Part shown: positions 9,023-17,433 of the stretch, in pieces
How positions within the stretch are numbered: position 1 is the stretch's first letter
Layout: each line of letters starts with the position of its first letter
Position numbers and translations under genes: made by a program
Origin: Bifidobacterium dentium JCM 1195 = DSM 20436
GTDB lineage: Bacteria; Actinomycetota; Actinomycetes; Actinomycetales; Bifidobacteriaceae
NCBI RefSeq assembly: GCF_001042595.1
Contig: NZ_AP012326.1
Span: forward strand, 1,054,001-1,118,000
Direction of reading: 5' to 3'
DNA length: 64,000 nt
The notes under the pieces: generated by a model
What the model was told of the DNA's origin: nothing
The model's input: only the letters and a program-made list of their open reading frames with translations
Databases searched by the model: none

Positions 9023-9595
9023 ATGAACGACACCGACGATCCGGATACCGATATCGCCATCGAGATCCGTCGCAAGGAGGCCTGCAGGACCGCCATCGAG
9101 AGCATGGGCCGGATACGGCGGACGCCACGGAACATCCAGCTCCTGCATGACCTGGTCGACGAAATCAACGATCTCAGGCCAGAAAGCGTGATCGGACACT
9201 ACAGGATATGGCCGTCCGGCCAGGTCAACCGTCTCACCGCCGGATGGAACCTGACCGGCGAGGACGTGAAAGGCAAGACGCGATACGGCGGCTGGGACCC
9301 CGAACGCGACACATACATGAGGATCAACGAGGACGGCGACTTCGAGGGACTCGACCAGACGGGTGCGGACCGACTCGTCTGGAACCATCGGGAAGACATC
9401 ATCGCCGCAGCGTCCTGGACCCCCATCAGCATGGCCTGCATTGATCGTATCGAACGAATGGCGTACCTGGACGACGATCCCATACGCGACGCGCCGGCCA
9501 ACATGACCATCGAAGTCTTGAATGGGTCTTTGCCGCCGGCCGATCCCATGATCCACCCCGTGTCCGCTCCCGTCGATTCCGGACTCGGCATATAG
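9023..9595 (+). CDS. Hypothetical ICE protein
   Basis: A 190-residue soluble, acidic protein preceded by GGAAGGAACGGG. There is no signal peptide or membrane segment. A middle region (YRIWPSGQVNRLTAGWNL) is the best conserved-looking part; the C-terminus is Pro-rich. It runs into a Cro/CI-type regulator gene with an AGGAGG site overlapping its end, so the two form an operon. Function not recognised. Confidence 0.72.
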   Translation: MNDTDDPDTDIAIEIRRKEACRTAIESMGRIRRTPRNIQLLHDLVDEINDLRPESVIGHYRIWPSGQVNRLTAGWNLTGEDVKGKTRYGGWDPERDTYMRINEDGDFEGLDQTGADRLVWNHREDIIAAASWTPISMACIDRIERMAYLDDDPIRDAPANMTIEVLNGSLPPADPMIHPVSAPVDSGLGI

Positions 9596-9606
9596 GAGGG
9601 GTGGGA

Positions 9607-10806
9607 ATGGACACGCTCATCGACCTTAACCGTCTGCGCGCGGACCTCGATGCCAAAAGACAGGCGTTCGGCGTCAGTTGGAACACGTTCGCCGGGTTCG
9701 CCGGCGTCAGCCCCGCCATGTTCAGCCGGCTCAACGCCGGTTCGACCATCACCCTCGACACGTTCGCCAGGCTCTGTGCCACATGCGGTCTCGACCCCGC
9801 CGACTACATGCCCGGTCTGGACGCCGAAGACATCAGCGACGTCATCGACATGGCGAAAAACCGGTCCATGACGGCGACCCGACCCAAGGAGCCCGACATG
9901 GACGGCAGGCTCGAATACCACGGTATCCGGTTCACCCTCGACGACCTGCGCGAGAACATGCGCGCCAAATATCGGAACGAACGGCCCAGATTCTATTACG
10001 ACACGCCCGACGGAACACCGCTCGGATACGTCATGACCCTTCCGGACGGCGGCTACATCGCACGACTCGAAGACACGCAGGCCTGGCATGCCGGCCCATA
10101 CGACTCCGAAAGCGACGCGTTCGAAAACCTGTTCCGGATGATCTCACGATACTATTCCGTCGATGACCCGCCCGCGCACGCACGGGGCATCGAAGGCCCG
10201 TTCGACGAGCGGAAGGAAGCCTTAAGGCTCTGCGAAACGCAGGCCACGGCGACGGGAGAAAGCCTCGGCTGGTATGCGTTGCCGGCACGCGACGCGGTAC
10301 GGCAGACCATGGATCTCGCGGACATGCTCGAACGCCGATACGCCGACAACCCGCACGTCACCATCAGCATGAACGACACCGGAAACCCGGTGGGAACCAC
10401 GGACCCCGCCCGTGTGGAGGTCCTGATAGACATCGACAACGGCACCGTCTTCACCGCGGGGGTCGACATGGATCCGAACGGGCGTACGCATCCAAGCCTC
10501 ATGCGCCTCGACGGCGGCGAAACGACGAAAGCGGAACCTCTCGACGATATGCGGCTCGATGAGAAGGAGACCGTGGACCTCATCGACGTGAGAATCTACG
10601 AGGCCGGCCTGCAGGGCCGTGATCCATGGGAGGGCGACCCGTGGGCCGATAACCTGAGCCGATCCTTGGAGCCGGTCGAATCCGACGCCATCCAGACCTC
10701 CGGCGTTGACCCGTGGGCCGGCATCGGATCCGGTACGCTGCCGCTGCCCGATCCCATTGACGGTCCCGGACTCGACAGGTCCGACGATCCCGGCCTCGAC
10801 ATGTAG
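9607..10806 (+). CDS. XRE-type HTH protein with long C-terminal extension
   Basis: A 399-residue protein. Residues about 10-60 fit a lambda-repressor-like helix-turn-helix (FAGFAGVSPAMFSRLNAG, then TLDTFARLCATCGLDP). The remaining 330 residues contain a compact segment around YDTPDGTPLGYVMTLPDGGY and an acidic Pro/Asp-rich tail. The start at 9607 lies seven bases after AGGAGG; the frame opens with GTG at 9601. It could regulate transfer genes. The extension matches nothing recognised, so it may be a fusion of regulator and effector. Confidence 0.75.
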   Translation: MDTLIDLNRLRADLDAKRQAFGVSWNTFAGFAGVSPAMFSRLNAGSTITLDTFARLCATCGLDPADYMPGLDAEDISDVIDMAKNRSMTATRPKEPDMDGRLEYHGIRFTLDDLRENMRAKYRNERPRFYYDTPDGTPLGYVMTLPDGGYIARLEDTQAWHAGPYDSESDAFENLFRMISRYYSVDDPPAHARGIEGPFDERKEALRLCETQATATGESLGWYALPARDAVRQTMDLADMLERRYADNPHVTISMNDTGNPVGTTDPARVEVLIDIDNGTVFTAGVDMDPNGRTHPSLMRLDGGETTKAEPLDDMRLDEKETVDLIDVRIYEAGLQGRDPWEGDPWADNLSRSLEPVESDAIQTSGVDPWAGIGSGTLPLPDPIDGPGLDRSDDPGLDM

Positions 10807-10825
10807 GAGGGGCGGGCACGACGAC

Positions 10826-11038
10826 ATGCGTTTCGAAGGCGAACGCGAGGCCGGCGAGCCCATCGCCGGCACGGTAGCCGTCAGGAAGGCGACGGCGCGG
10901 AAAAGACGCCCCGACCACTGCCGGGCCGGGCCGATGAGATCTTCCCGTGGGCATGAATCCATGGGCGAGGCGTCCGACGAGTTCCGGGACGCCCTAGAGA
11001 GGGCTATGTCGCGCCAGTTGAGAGAATTGCTCGACTAG
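10826..11038 (+). CDS. Short basic protein, possible antitoxin remnant
   Basis: A 70-residue protein after AGGAGGGGCGGG. It is rich in Arg and Glu, with an amphipathic C-terminal helix (EFRDALERAMSRQLRELLD). The next sequence downstream is a broken GNAT toxin, and DUF1778-type antitoxins usually precede such toxins by a few bases. No ribbon-helix-helix motif is clear, so this may instead be a separate gene ending at the border of the accessory region. Confidence 0.5.
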   Translation: MRFEGEREAGEPIAGTVAVRKATARKRRPDHCRAGPMRSSRGHESMGEASDEFRDALERAMSRQLRELLD

Positions 11039-11046
11039 GATCCGCA

Positions 11047-11321
11047 ATGTCTGTAGTCTTCACCAGATCTAGGCACATCAAGCCCGGCGACGAACTCTCG
11101 GACTTCCATTGAGGCAGGGAACCTCGCTCGACTCGTGGCTGGTCCGTCATGTACTCAACACGTTAGACAGGGTCACCACCGTCACCTACGTGGCCATGGA
11201 TGGTGCCGGTGTGTTGGACGGCTTCTACCCGTTGTCTGCGAACAGCGTGAACTGCATCGGCATCGGTCAGCGTCTCGATTCGGAGCGACACCGACTGATC
11301 CGACAAGCGAATCGAATATGA
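11047..11321 (+). pseudogene. Broken GNAT (TacT-like) acetyltransferase toxin
   Basis: The first 21 codons (MSVVFTRSRHIKPGDELSDFH) run to a TGA at about 11110. The next frame continues the family pattern with SLDSWLVRHVLNTLDRVTT, then TYVAMDGAGVLDGFYPLSANSV, as in TacT-like toxins that acetylate aminoacyl-tRNA. A frameshift therefore splits the gene, and the acetyl-CoA-binding C-terminal half is missing, replaced by AT-rich DNA from about 11,320. It is a dead remnant marking the left edge of the inserted accessory region. Confidence 0.7.
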
Positions 11322-11328
11322 TGTAACG

Positions 11329-11670
11329 TTACTTGATCCTCGTGTACTCCTTGACAAGGTTCATGGAACAATACGTGGATACACAGAAGTTCATCACACA
11401 GGTCGCTGCTGGCGCCAGCCGTATAAACCTCTGGTTGTAGAAATCGAGGACATCGGGATCCAGGAAGCCCGCGCACACATCGAAAAATAGGTTCGATACA
11501 AGCATCAGTACGGAGCTTGCAAAGAACAACATCCAAATGATGGATAACCGCAGTATGAGAATCTTTTTGTTCTTTGGATGGATGTTTCTCGAGAATAAGA
11601 TGAAGACCCAAGAAACAATGGTAAATAAGGCGCCTGTCGAATAAAGCAGGCCAGGAATCTTGTCATACAT
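11329..11670 (-). CDS. Membrane protein paired with DUF2599 protein
   Basis: A 113-residue protein with three likely membrane helices (about residues 8-28, 38-62, 82-104) and a basic C-terminus. It has a GAGGTGG site and follows the secreted DUF2599 protein by 14 bases, so both are one transcript. The DNA is much richer in A and T than the ICE backbone. A small membrane protein next to a secreted peptide-like product is a typical arrangement for self-protection, but the role is inferred from arrangement alone. Confidence 0.7.
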   Translation of the reverse strand: MYDKIPGLLYSTGALFTIVSWVFILFSRNIHPKNKKILILRLSIIWMLFFASSVLMLVSNLFFDVCAGFLDPDVLDFYNQRFIRLAPAATCVMNFCVSTYCSMNLVKEYTRIK

Positions 11671-11684
11671 GGCACCACCTCACT

Positions 11685-12257
11685 TCAGTTACAGGTGATC
11701 TGGCTTATTGATGTCCTAGAAGGTTCAAGATTGTATGGTGTTTTGAGAGTGCCATACCTGACGTGGCAATCAAATTGTTCTTTCATCATTTTTGATGCAG
11801 TCGGATAGGCTGTCCAATGGCGACTCGAACTAAATTGTGGAGGAATCGTTGCCCATGCCGATTCAGCATAATAATAGCGCGTTGGAGTGGCTGCAGCAGC
11901 CCACCAAGTAGGTTGCAGAGATAGCGACCACATGCCATCGCGTGCGATCCAAACTCCTCTAGAAAACCATTGATTTGACCAAGAACCGCGTGTAATTGCG
12001 TTATCTGTTTGGATGTTAGGAGATCGCTCTTCCTCTGCCGATGCAATCAGATATTGCATCACCTCATCTTCCGTCTTCCCGTATACGTTTTGCCTCGAAT
12101 CTTGAACCCAAGAGACTATTTCCGATCTGTCCATTCCTATTTTTTCATATATCGACTGACTGTATTTTATGTCATCGGCCAATGCCGTGGTTGGAGTGAT
12201 GACTACGATACTAATAGCTGTTACTACTGCAAAAGCGGACAGAATCTGCTTTTTCAT
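11685..12257 (-). CDS. Secreted DUF2599-like protein
   Basis: A 190-residue exported protein. Residues 1-27 form a signal peptide (KK, hydrophobic core, ALA cleavage site). The mature part has an acidic linker and then WIARDGMWSLSLQPTW, a Trp/Tyr-rich segment and EQFDCHVRYGTLKTPYNLEP, the pattern of DUF2599 proteins of Gram-positive bacteria. The two Cys near the C-terminus may pair. Function of the family is not established to my knowledge; secretion, small size and a membrane neighbour are compatible with an antagonistic peptide or surface factor. AT-rich composition points to a separate origin from the rest of the ICE. Confidence 0.75.
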   Translation of the reverse strand: MKKQILSAFAVVTAISIVVITPTTALADDIKYSQSIYEKIGMDRSEIVSWVQDSRQNVYGKTEDEVMQYLIASAEEERSPNIQTDNAITRGSWSNQWFSRGVWIARDGMWSLSLQPTWWAAAATPTRYYYAESAWATIPPQFSSSRHWTAYPTASKMMKEQFDCHVRYGTLKTPYNLEPSRTSISQITCN

Positions 12258-12327
12258 ATGTTCTTCTTTCGTTCAGGCCATCCACCTTGAGGGCATTAGG
12301 TGCCCCTGTAACACCTACTGGTTAGTG

Positions 12328-12356
12328 TAGATAACAGAATTTCCGGTAGTGGTCAA
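12328..12356 (-). promoter_or_regulatory. Sigma-70-type promoter of DUF2599 operon
   Basis: On the minus strand TTGACC (12356-12351) and TATCTA (12333-12328) are separated by 17 bases, about 70 bases before the start codon of the DUF2599 gene. A 5-bp inverted repeat (AGGTG/CACCT) lies in the leader. Confidence 0.6.
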
Positions 12357-12432
12357 GTGATAATGTTTATTAGGCTAAATCCACTTTTTATGTTTTAATT
12401 AGCAACGCGTCTTTGCGTCATTTCAAGTATAC

Positions 12433-12840
12433 CTATTTTTCAGTGATTACGATAGTCCTAGCGATCTTATCTGCAAAGGTCTGTCCCCTGTTGTCCCATA
12501 AAGGCCAAAGGAATCCGATGAAAGGTGACACGAAATCGGCCAAGTGCGCTACCTCTCGTATACCCATTCTCATGCCGGATATGGGCAGATTGGAATCCTG
12601 ATCGAGTACTTGTATCCTCAAGAGGCGGTGTGCCCAAGACTGTCCATTGCGTGTAGACTAGGAAGAAATCACACGGACAACGACCGCAGAAGAGCAATCA
12701 ATCCAGAACCCTATGGCCCCACCGGGGGAAGATCTTCCGCAAAAAACACTACCCACCAACTGCGATAGCAACGAGGCAGGTAATATTATACGGAGAATAT
12801 AAGCTACTGCTCTGCGCCACCATATGTTCACTATTGGCAC
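12433..12840 (-). pseudogene. RDD-family membrane protein with in-frame amber
   Basis: One frame of 136 codons is interrupted only by TAG at 12658-12660 (codon 61). The first part has a hydrophobic helix after WWRRAVAY. The second carries the family C-terminus: GQSWAHRLLRIQVLD, then FVSPFIGFLWPLWDNRGQTF and ADKIARTIVI. RDD proteins are small membrane proteins, some linked to Na+/H+ exchange. Either it is a recent pseudogene or the amber is read through. No clean ribosome-binding site is seen. Confidence 0.7.
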
Positions 12841-13320
12841 CCCTTTTTTAATACTGACCAGATTAATGCCTTACCTCAGTTATAAATGGTCAGGATTGTG
12901 TCATCAATTCGATTAGCGTGTGTTAGCGATTTGACGGCAAACATACCCCCATGTCCGCGATCCTAACCTTATCTCCATAATTTCTATATATAATCGATAT
13001 AATAAATCATTATATAAATCTTATTTGATTTCTTTTTTATGGAGGGGACCGTCGGGCTTGCCTGCGACCGTTAAAAAGCCTCGGCCGACCATGGGGTTCC
13101 AGATTTCCCGGGCATGCCGGATTGCATCGTGATCCGAGTGAATGCACATATGTTCACGTCATTTGCCCCTGTTCCGGGACGCATAGAGCATGGCATGAAC
13201 CGCACTGTTCAAACACATTGGCAGACGCCAGCTGAAGAGCATCAAGCCGTAAATGGAGCGACTGTTCAAATTGCGTATACATCATTAGCAACAACACTGA
13301 ATCAACGAGCTAGGGCGTGA
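12841..13320. other. AT-rich gap without a supported gene
   Basis: The stretch 12,950-13,035 is dominated by A and T with TATA-like runs. The rest returns to mixed composition. A 68-codon frame at 13114-13320 has no supporting motif or ribosome-binding site. The gap joins the RDD pseudogene to a truncated repA. Confidence 0.6.
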
Positions 13321-14007
13321 ACTTCACCGTTCCCGAAAAGTACCCGATCGACTGGTCGAACCCGAATCTTCCTTCACGGAAAAGGCAAGATAGCGGACAA
13401 TTGGGTGCGGCTCAGTTCCGAATATGTGGATATGCTGCGGGATAATCCGGTACCGGTCGATCTCAAGGTGATCTCGGCGCTGAAAAAGCCGATGGCTATC
13501 GACATCTACTGGTGGTTGACCAAGCGCGTCTACAACCTGCATGAGCCGGCCACGATCAGCTGGCAGCAGCTCTACCAACAGTTCGGCTCCGATTCCGAGC
13601 TCAAGAACTTCAAACGGAAATTCAAAAGGGCTTTAGGGGATGTGCTGGAAGTCTATCAATGCAAGATCACGGTCGGCCCTCAACGCGTGACTGTCTTCCC
13701 GAGCCAGACCAGCGTCCCGACCGTCGCACAGACCCGCAGTGCAGAGAAGCAGGCGAGGTTGGAGCGAGTGCGTGATTCGCGCTCGGCGTCGGTGAAGGCG
13801 GCCGATCCGGAGGATACCGGCCACTGGCAGACGTTCGACGCCTCCTGGCAGGTGTTCACCACATCCGACCTGTTCGACGTGAACACGGCCCGTGAACACA
13901 GGGACGGCCTCGTCCCGTGCGGGGAATGCCGGTACTGCCGCTTCGACCAGAGCAACGAGGAGCATCACGGTGAGAACGCCGAGATGTCGGAAGTGCCACT
14001 GTTCTAG
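13321..14007 (+). pseudogene. 5'-truncated plasmid RepA
   Basis: The frame is open from 13321 with no ATG; the first usable start is GTG at 13405, which would give 200 residues. The text WVRLSSEYVDMLRDNPVPVD, then ALKKPMAIDIYWWLTKRVYN and a KRKFKRAL segment is the C-terminal domain of RepA replication initiators (RepA_C family). The N-terminal half and its start are gone. The tail contains a Cys cluster (CGECRYC). It is a scar of a plasmid recombined into the ICE; it could still bind DNA but is unlikely to replicate anything. Confidence 0.68.
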
Positions 14008-14139
14008 TTTTGGCCGAATTGCATGGTGGCGTCCCGCAAATGGACGTTTCAGGAGGCTCATAGGGGACAGGCAGTCGTCCGGCTGATCGTCCGGGTAGGA
14101 TTGGCCATGTCTCCGAAAGCCAGAAGGAGGAATGCATCC

Positions 14140-14982
14140 ATGCACATTAAAACCGTGGGGAACCTGCTCAAACAATTGTTGTCTTACGTCATGCTTTTTC
14201 TCTCCGGGTTTGCCGTATTCGTGGCTTTTCCCCTGTATATCCTGGGTCATGCTTTTGATCAGAAGAACTTGCTTCAACTCATTTGGTCATGGCCTTCTTT
14301 GCTCACGGTCATGCTTTGGGGCCTATGGGTTAGGGGCTTTCGTATGCACCGCGAATCTTTTGCCTGGCAAATCATATATTTCCTTTTCGTGATTTGCTCA
14401 CTCAGGATCATCGAACTCCAATACGATTGGAGTGAAGAGCAGGAGATGGCGAACGCGCTCTTTTGCTTGATGGAACTCATGTTTGTCACCGCACTGCTGG
14501 TGCTGGAGATAATCGCGTGGTTGAACAGGCGTAAGCCCGTCAGGAATAATGAGTTCGAGATAAACGCTTGGAGAATGCTCTCCTATCTCCTTGTTTTCTT
14601 TCTTCTGGGCGGTTTGATAAATGTCATACCGGGAATGACGGAACTCATCCAAAAAGAGGATGTCGGAAAAGCGATGATAGCTCTGCTCGTCATCTCATAT
14701 CCGTTGGAAATTCTCAACATCTTCTGGAATGCCATAGAAAATGACGGGGGGAAGAACGATTCCCGGAATACTGAGAATGAAATCGATAGGAAGTTGGATG
14801 ACTTGTGCGTGAAGGTCCAAAATTCTCTGGACGATTCCCAGCAAAAGATTGTGGAAAGCGTCCGAGACATCGACGAGAAGATCTCCAAGGTGACAAGTGA
14901 TACGCCCTGCATGTCATTTCGACGGACCGATTCGACGTATGAGTTCAAGGTGGTCATGCGACGTCAAAATCACCGGAAATAA
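14140..14982 (+). CDS. Six-TM membrane protein with cytoplasmic coiled coil
   Basis: A 280-residue protein; 14140 is chosen for AAGGAGG nine bases upstream, although the frame extends to 14023. About six hydrophobic helices fill residues 10-205. The C-terminal 75 residues are hydrophilic, with a predicted coiled coil (QQKIVESVRDIDEKISKV). Composition is less GC-rich than the backbone. No family recognised; the layout resembles membrane sensors or abortive-infection-like proteins, but nothing shows this. Confidence 0.72.
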   Translation: MHIKTVGNLLKQLLSYVMLFLSGFAVFVAFPLYILGHAFDQKNLLQLIWSWPSLLTVMLWGLWVRGFRMHRESFAWQIIYFLFVICSLRIIELQYDWSEEQEMANALFCLMELMFVTALLVLEIIAWLNRRKPVRNNEFEINAWRMLSYLLVFFLLGGLINVIPGMTELIQKEDVGKAMIALLVISYPLEILNIFWNAIENDGGKNDSRNTENEIDRKLDDLCVKVQNSLDDSQQKIVESVRDIDEKISKVTSDTPCMSFRRTDSTYEFKVVMRRQNHRK

Positions 14983-15366
14983 ACGTTGTGCTAGTTTGAT
15001 GCGCCGCGCGCCAACATGTCGCCCACATTATCTCGGCTTATCCATCCCTACCGAGTGCCTCCAGTCCTATTCCCTCGACGAAACAAGTGGCTGTACATTC
15101 GCTCACAGTGCCACATACCGAGCGATCATCATTCCTCCGCGGTAGCTTGCATGAAATAAATTGAAGATGGCCGGAGGAGTCGTGGACGATGAAGAACTTG
15201 ATGAAAACGATGACGGTGCCGGGGTTGAGCGGAACCCGACGGCTGACAAGATTCCGGGAGGAATCGATGCGGAACGCGAGGACGAACCTGGCGAGGCAGA
15301 CAGGAAGCCGATCAATGGCCGTAGACTCCACGGCTGCACATCCTTTCCGGAAATGGGAAAGGCCTT
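14983..15366. other. Gap without a supported gene
   Basis: Several overlapping frames on both strands cross 15,040-15,400, but none shows a family motif, a ribosome-binding site or steady codon bias. It lies downstream of the GH1 operon and may be remnant DNA. Confidence 0.5.
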
Positions 15367-16542
15367 CTATCGTGACATGACACCTGTCTTCGCAATCATT
15401 CCCAGCCAATTCAGGGACGGTTTCGGATGCCGTTCGAATGTGTCCTTATCCCAACAGGCCAATCCAAATGTCGGGGCAAATGAGCCCCATTCATAGTTGT
15501 CAAGCAAGGACCAGTGGAGGTATCCTCTCACATCGACACCGTCAGCCATCGCATCGTGCATGCCAGCTATGGCGCCGAAGGTGTAGTCGATCCTCCGGCG
15601 GTCGTCGGCGGTGGCGATGCCGTTCTCAGTGACGATTATCGGCGTGTGTCCGGCGACATTCCACGTGTGTCGGATTGCGATGCCCAACGCCGGCGGGAAG
15701 TACTCCCAGCCGGTGAGGGTGCGTTCCGCGTCCTCGGGGACTGGCACAGGTCCGTCCTTGCCGATGAAGGTCCTTAGATAGGCCTGCACCCCGATGAAGT
15801 CGTCCCCGGCTGCGGCCTCGGTGAAGTAGTCCTCTCGTGGATACTGGTATTCCTCCATCTCCTGTTCGCATCCGGGCATAGCGTGGAACGCCTGGCAAGC
15901 GATGGTCCATCCGGACTTGATACGCGGATTCTCGGACAGTATTCCTCGGGCCTCCCTGTGCGCCTCGACGAGCGCGGCGGAGATGTCCAGATCGGGTGCG
16001 GGCAGCGAGGCAGACACGAAGTCGCTGCCTTCGGTCCCGCCACGGGTCAATGCGACCATGTTCGGCTCATTGATGGTACACACCCAAGTGACGTCGTGGA
16101 GTATCGGCATCAAGTATCGTACGTATCTGTCGAAATAGTCAACTGCCCCATCATTGAGCCATCCGCCCTTGACTGCGAGCCATAGTGGCAATGTCATGTG
16201 GTTCAGCGTGACCATGGGCTCGATGCCGTTCTCATGGCACGCATCGATCATGTGACGATAGTGCAGGAGCTGTGCCTTGGAGAAGCAGCCCTCCGCGGGC
16301 TCGATGCGGGCCCATTCGATAGAGAAGCGGTACATGCCCAATCCGGCGTCGGCGAGCATTCTGATGTCCTCGCCGTAACGGTGGTAGCTGTCGGCCGCGT
16401 CTCCCGACGGTTCGCTGAGGTCCGCGCATTCGGCGTGCTCCCTGGCCCACCAGTCACTCGCGACGTTGTTCCCCTCGATCTGGTGCGCGGCCGTGGATGC
16501 GCCCCAGATGAATTCCTGCGGGAACTCGTATGTTTCTCTCAT
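15367..16542 (-). CDS. GH1 family beta-glycosidase
   Basis: A 391-residue glycoside hydrolase family 1 enzyme. The N-terminal signature FIWGASTAAHQIEGN, the acid/base Glu in CTINEPNMVAL (about residue 159), the nucleophile Glu in IIVTENGIAT (about 304) and the aglycone-side YEWGSFAPTFGL are all present, so it should be active. It removes beta-linked glucose or a related sugar from imported glycosides; there is no signal peptide, so it acts in the cytoplasm. The start at 16542 gives MRETYEFPQ. It is last in the operon, 11 bases after a permease gene. It is shorter than typical 450-residue GH1 enzymes. The exact substrate is not readable. Confidence 0.93.
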   Translation of the reverse strand: MRETYEFPQEFIWGASTAAHQIEGNNVASDWWAREHAECADLSEPSGDAADSYHRYGEDIRMLADAGLGMYRFSIEWARIEPAEGCFSKAQLLHYRHMIDACHENGIEPMVTLNHMTLPLWLAVKGGWLNDGAVDYFDRYVRYLMPILHDVTWVCTINEPNMVALTRGGTEGSDFVSASLPAPDLDISAALVEAHREARGILSENPRIKSGWTIACQAFHAMPGCEQEMEEYQYPREDYFTEAAAGDDFIGVQAYLRTFIGKDGPVPVPEDAERTLTGWEYFPPALGIAIRHTWNVAGHTPIIVTENGIATADDRRRIDYTFGAIAGMHDAMADGVDVRGYLHWSLLDNYEWGSFAPTFGLACWDKDTFERHPKPSLNWLGMIAKTGVMSR

Positions 16543-16553
16543 ATCATGTCTTT

Positions 16554-17432
16554 CTATTTGATGCCCGTTCCGGCGACGCCCTGGATGAAGTAGCGCTGCA
16601 GGAAGACGAACAGGAGAAGGATCGGGGTGACCACCAGCACGGCTCCGGCGAGCAGGACGCTGTAGTTCGTGGCGTTCTGGCCGGTGGAGTAAAGGGACAG
16701 GGCCACGGGCAGCGTGTACTTCTCCTCGGTCTGGGCCGCGACCAATGGCCACAGGAAGTTATTCCAGGAGGACAGGAACGTGAGGATGGACAGCGTCGCC
16801 AGCGGCGGCCCGCACTGGGGAAGGACGATCTGGAAGAATATGCGCAGCTCACCGGCGCCGTCAACTCTCGCAGCTTCCATCAGTGCGTCGGGAATGCCCG
16901 AGATGAACTGGCGCATCAGGAAGACGCCGATGGGCTGGCATAGGAACGGGAGGATGAGCGCCGCATAGGAGTTCGCAAGTCCCATGTTCGAGATGATCAC
17001 GAACAGGGGGACGAACGTGGCCACGCTCGGAACCATGAGCGTCACCATGACGGCGCCGAACAGGATATTCTTGCCGGCGAAGTCCATCTTCGCCAGGGCG
17101 TATCCGACCATGGAGCAGAACACCATGTTCCCGAGGACGGTAATCACGGCGACGACCATGCTGTTGGTGAAATAGATGCCGAAATTCAGTTCCCCGAACC
17201 ATTTCGCGAAGTTGGCGAGCGAGGCGTGCTCGGGCAGGAGCTTCGGTGGTTTGGCGAGGATCTCCCTCTGGGTCTTCAGGGAGCCCAGCGCCATCCATAG
17301 GAACGGAAAGATCCAGAAGACCCCGATCACCGCCAAGATGCAGTAGGAAAGATCGCGCCCTTTGACGAATCGATGCCAGAGCGACTGCTTGTTGCTTTGC
17401 GGCTTCGAGGCTACGACTGTCATGACTGCCAT
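16554..17432 (-). CDS. Sugar ABC transporter permease, MalG type
   Basis: A 292-residue permease with six predicted membrane helices and the EAA loop MEAARVDGAGELRIFFQIVLP before helix 5, where the shared ATPase docks. It pairs with the permease encoded one base upstream. No ATPase gene is in the operon, so it probably uses a host MsiK-like ATPase, as carbohydrate CUT1 importers of bifidobacteria do. Alternate start at 17423. Confidence 0.93.
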   Translation of the reverse strand: MAVMTVVASKPQSNKQSLWHRFVKGRDLSYCILAVIGVFWIFPFLWMALGSLKTQREILAKPPKLLPEHASLANFAKWFGELNFGIYFTNSMVVAVITVLGNMVFCSMVGYALAKMDFAGKNILFGAVMVTLMVPSVATFVPLFVIISNMGLANSYAALILPFLCQPIGVFLMRQFISGIPDALMEAARVDGAGELRIFFQIVLPQCGPPLATLSILTFLSSWNNFLWPLVAAQTEEKYTLPVALSLYSTGQNATNYSVLLAGAVLVVTPILLLFVFLQRYFIQGVAGTGIK

Positions 17433-17433
17433 T

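Noticed and set aside
15038..15496. Opposed frames downstream of the GH1 gene
   Set aside because: Frames on both strands are equally open; no motif or start site favours either.
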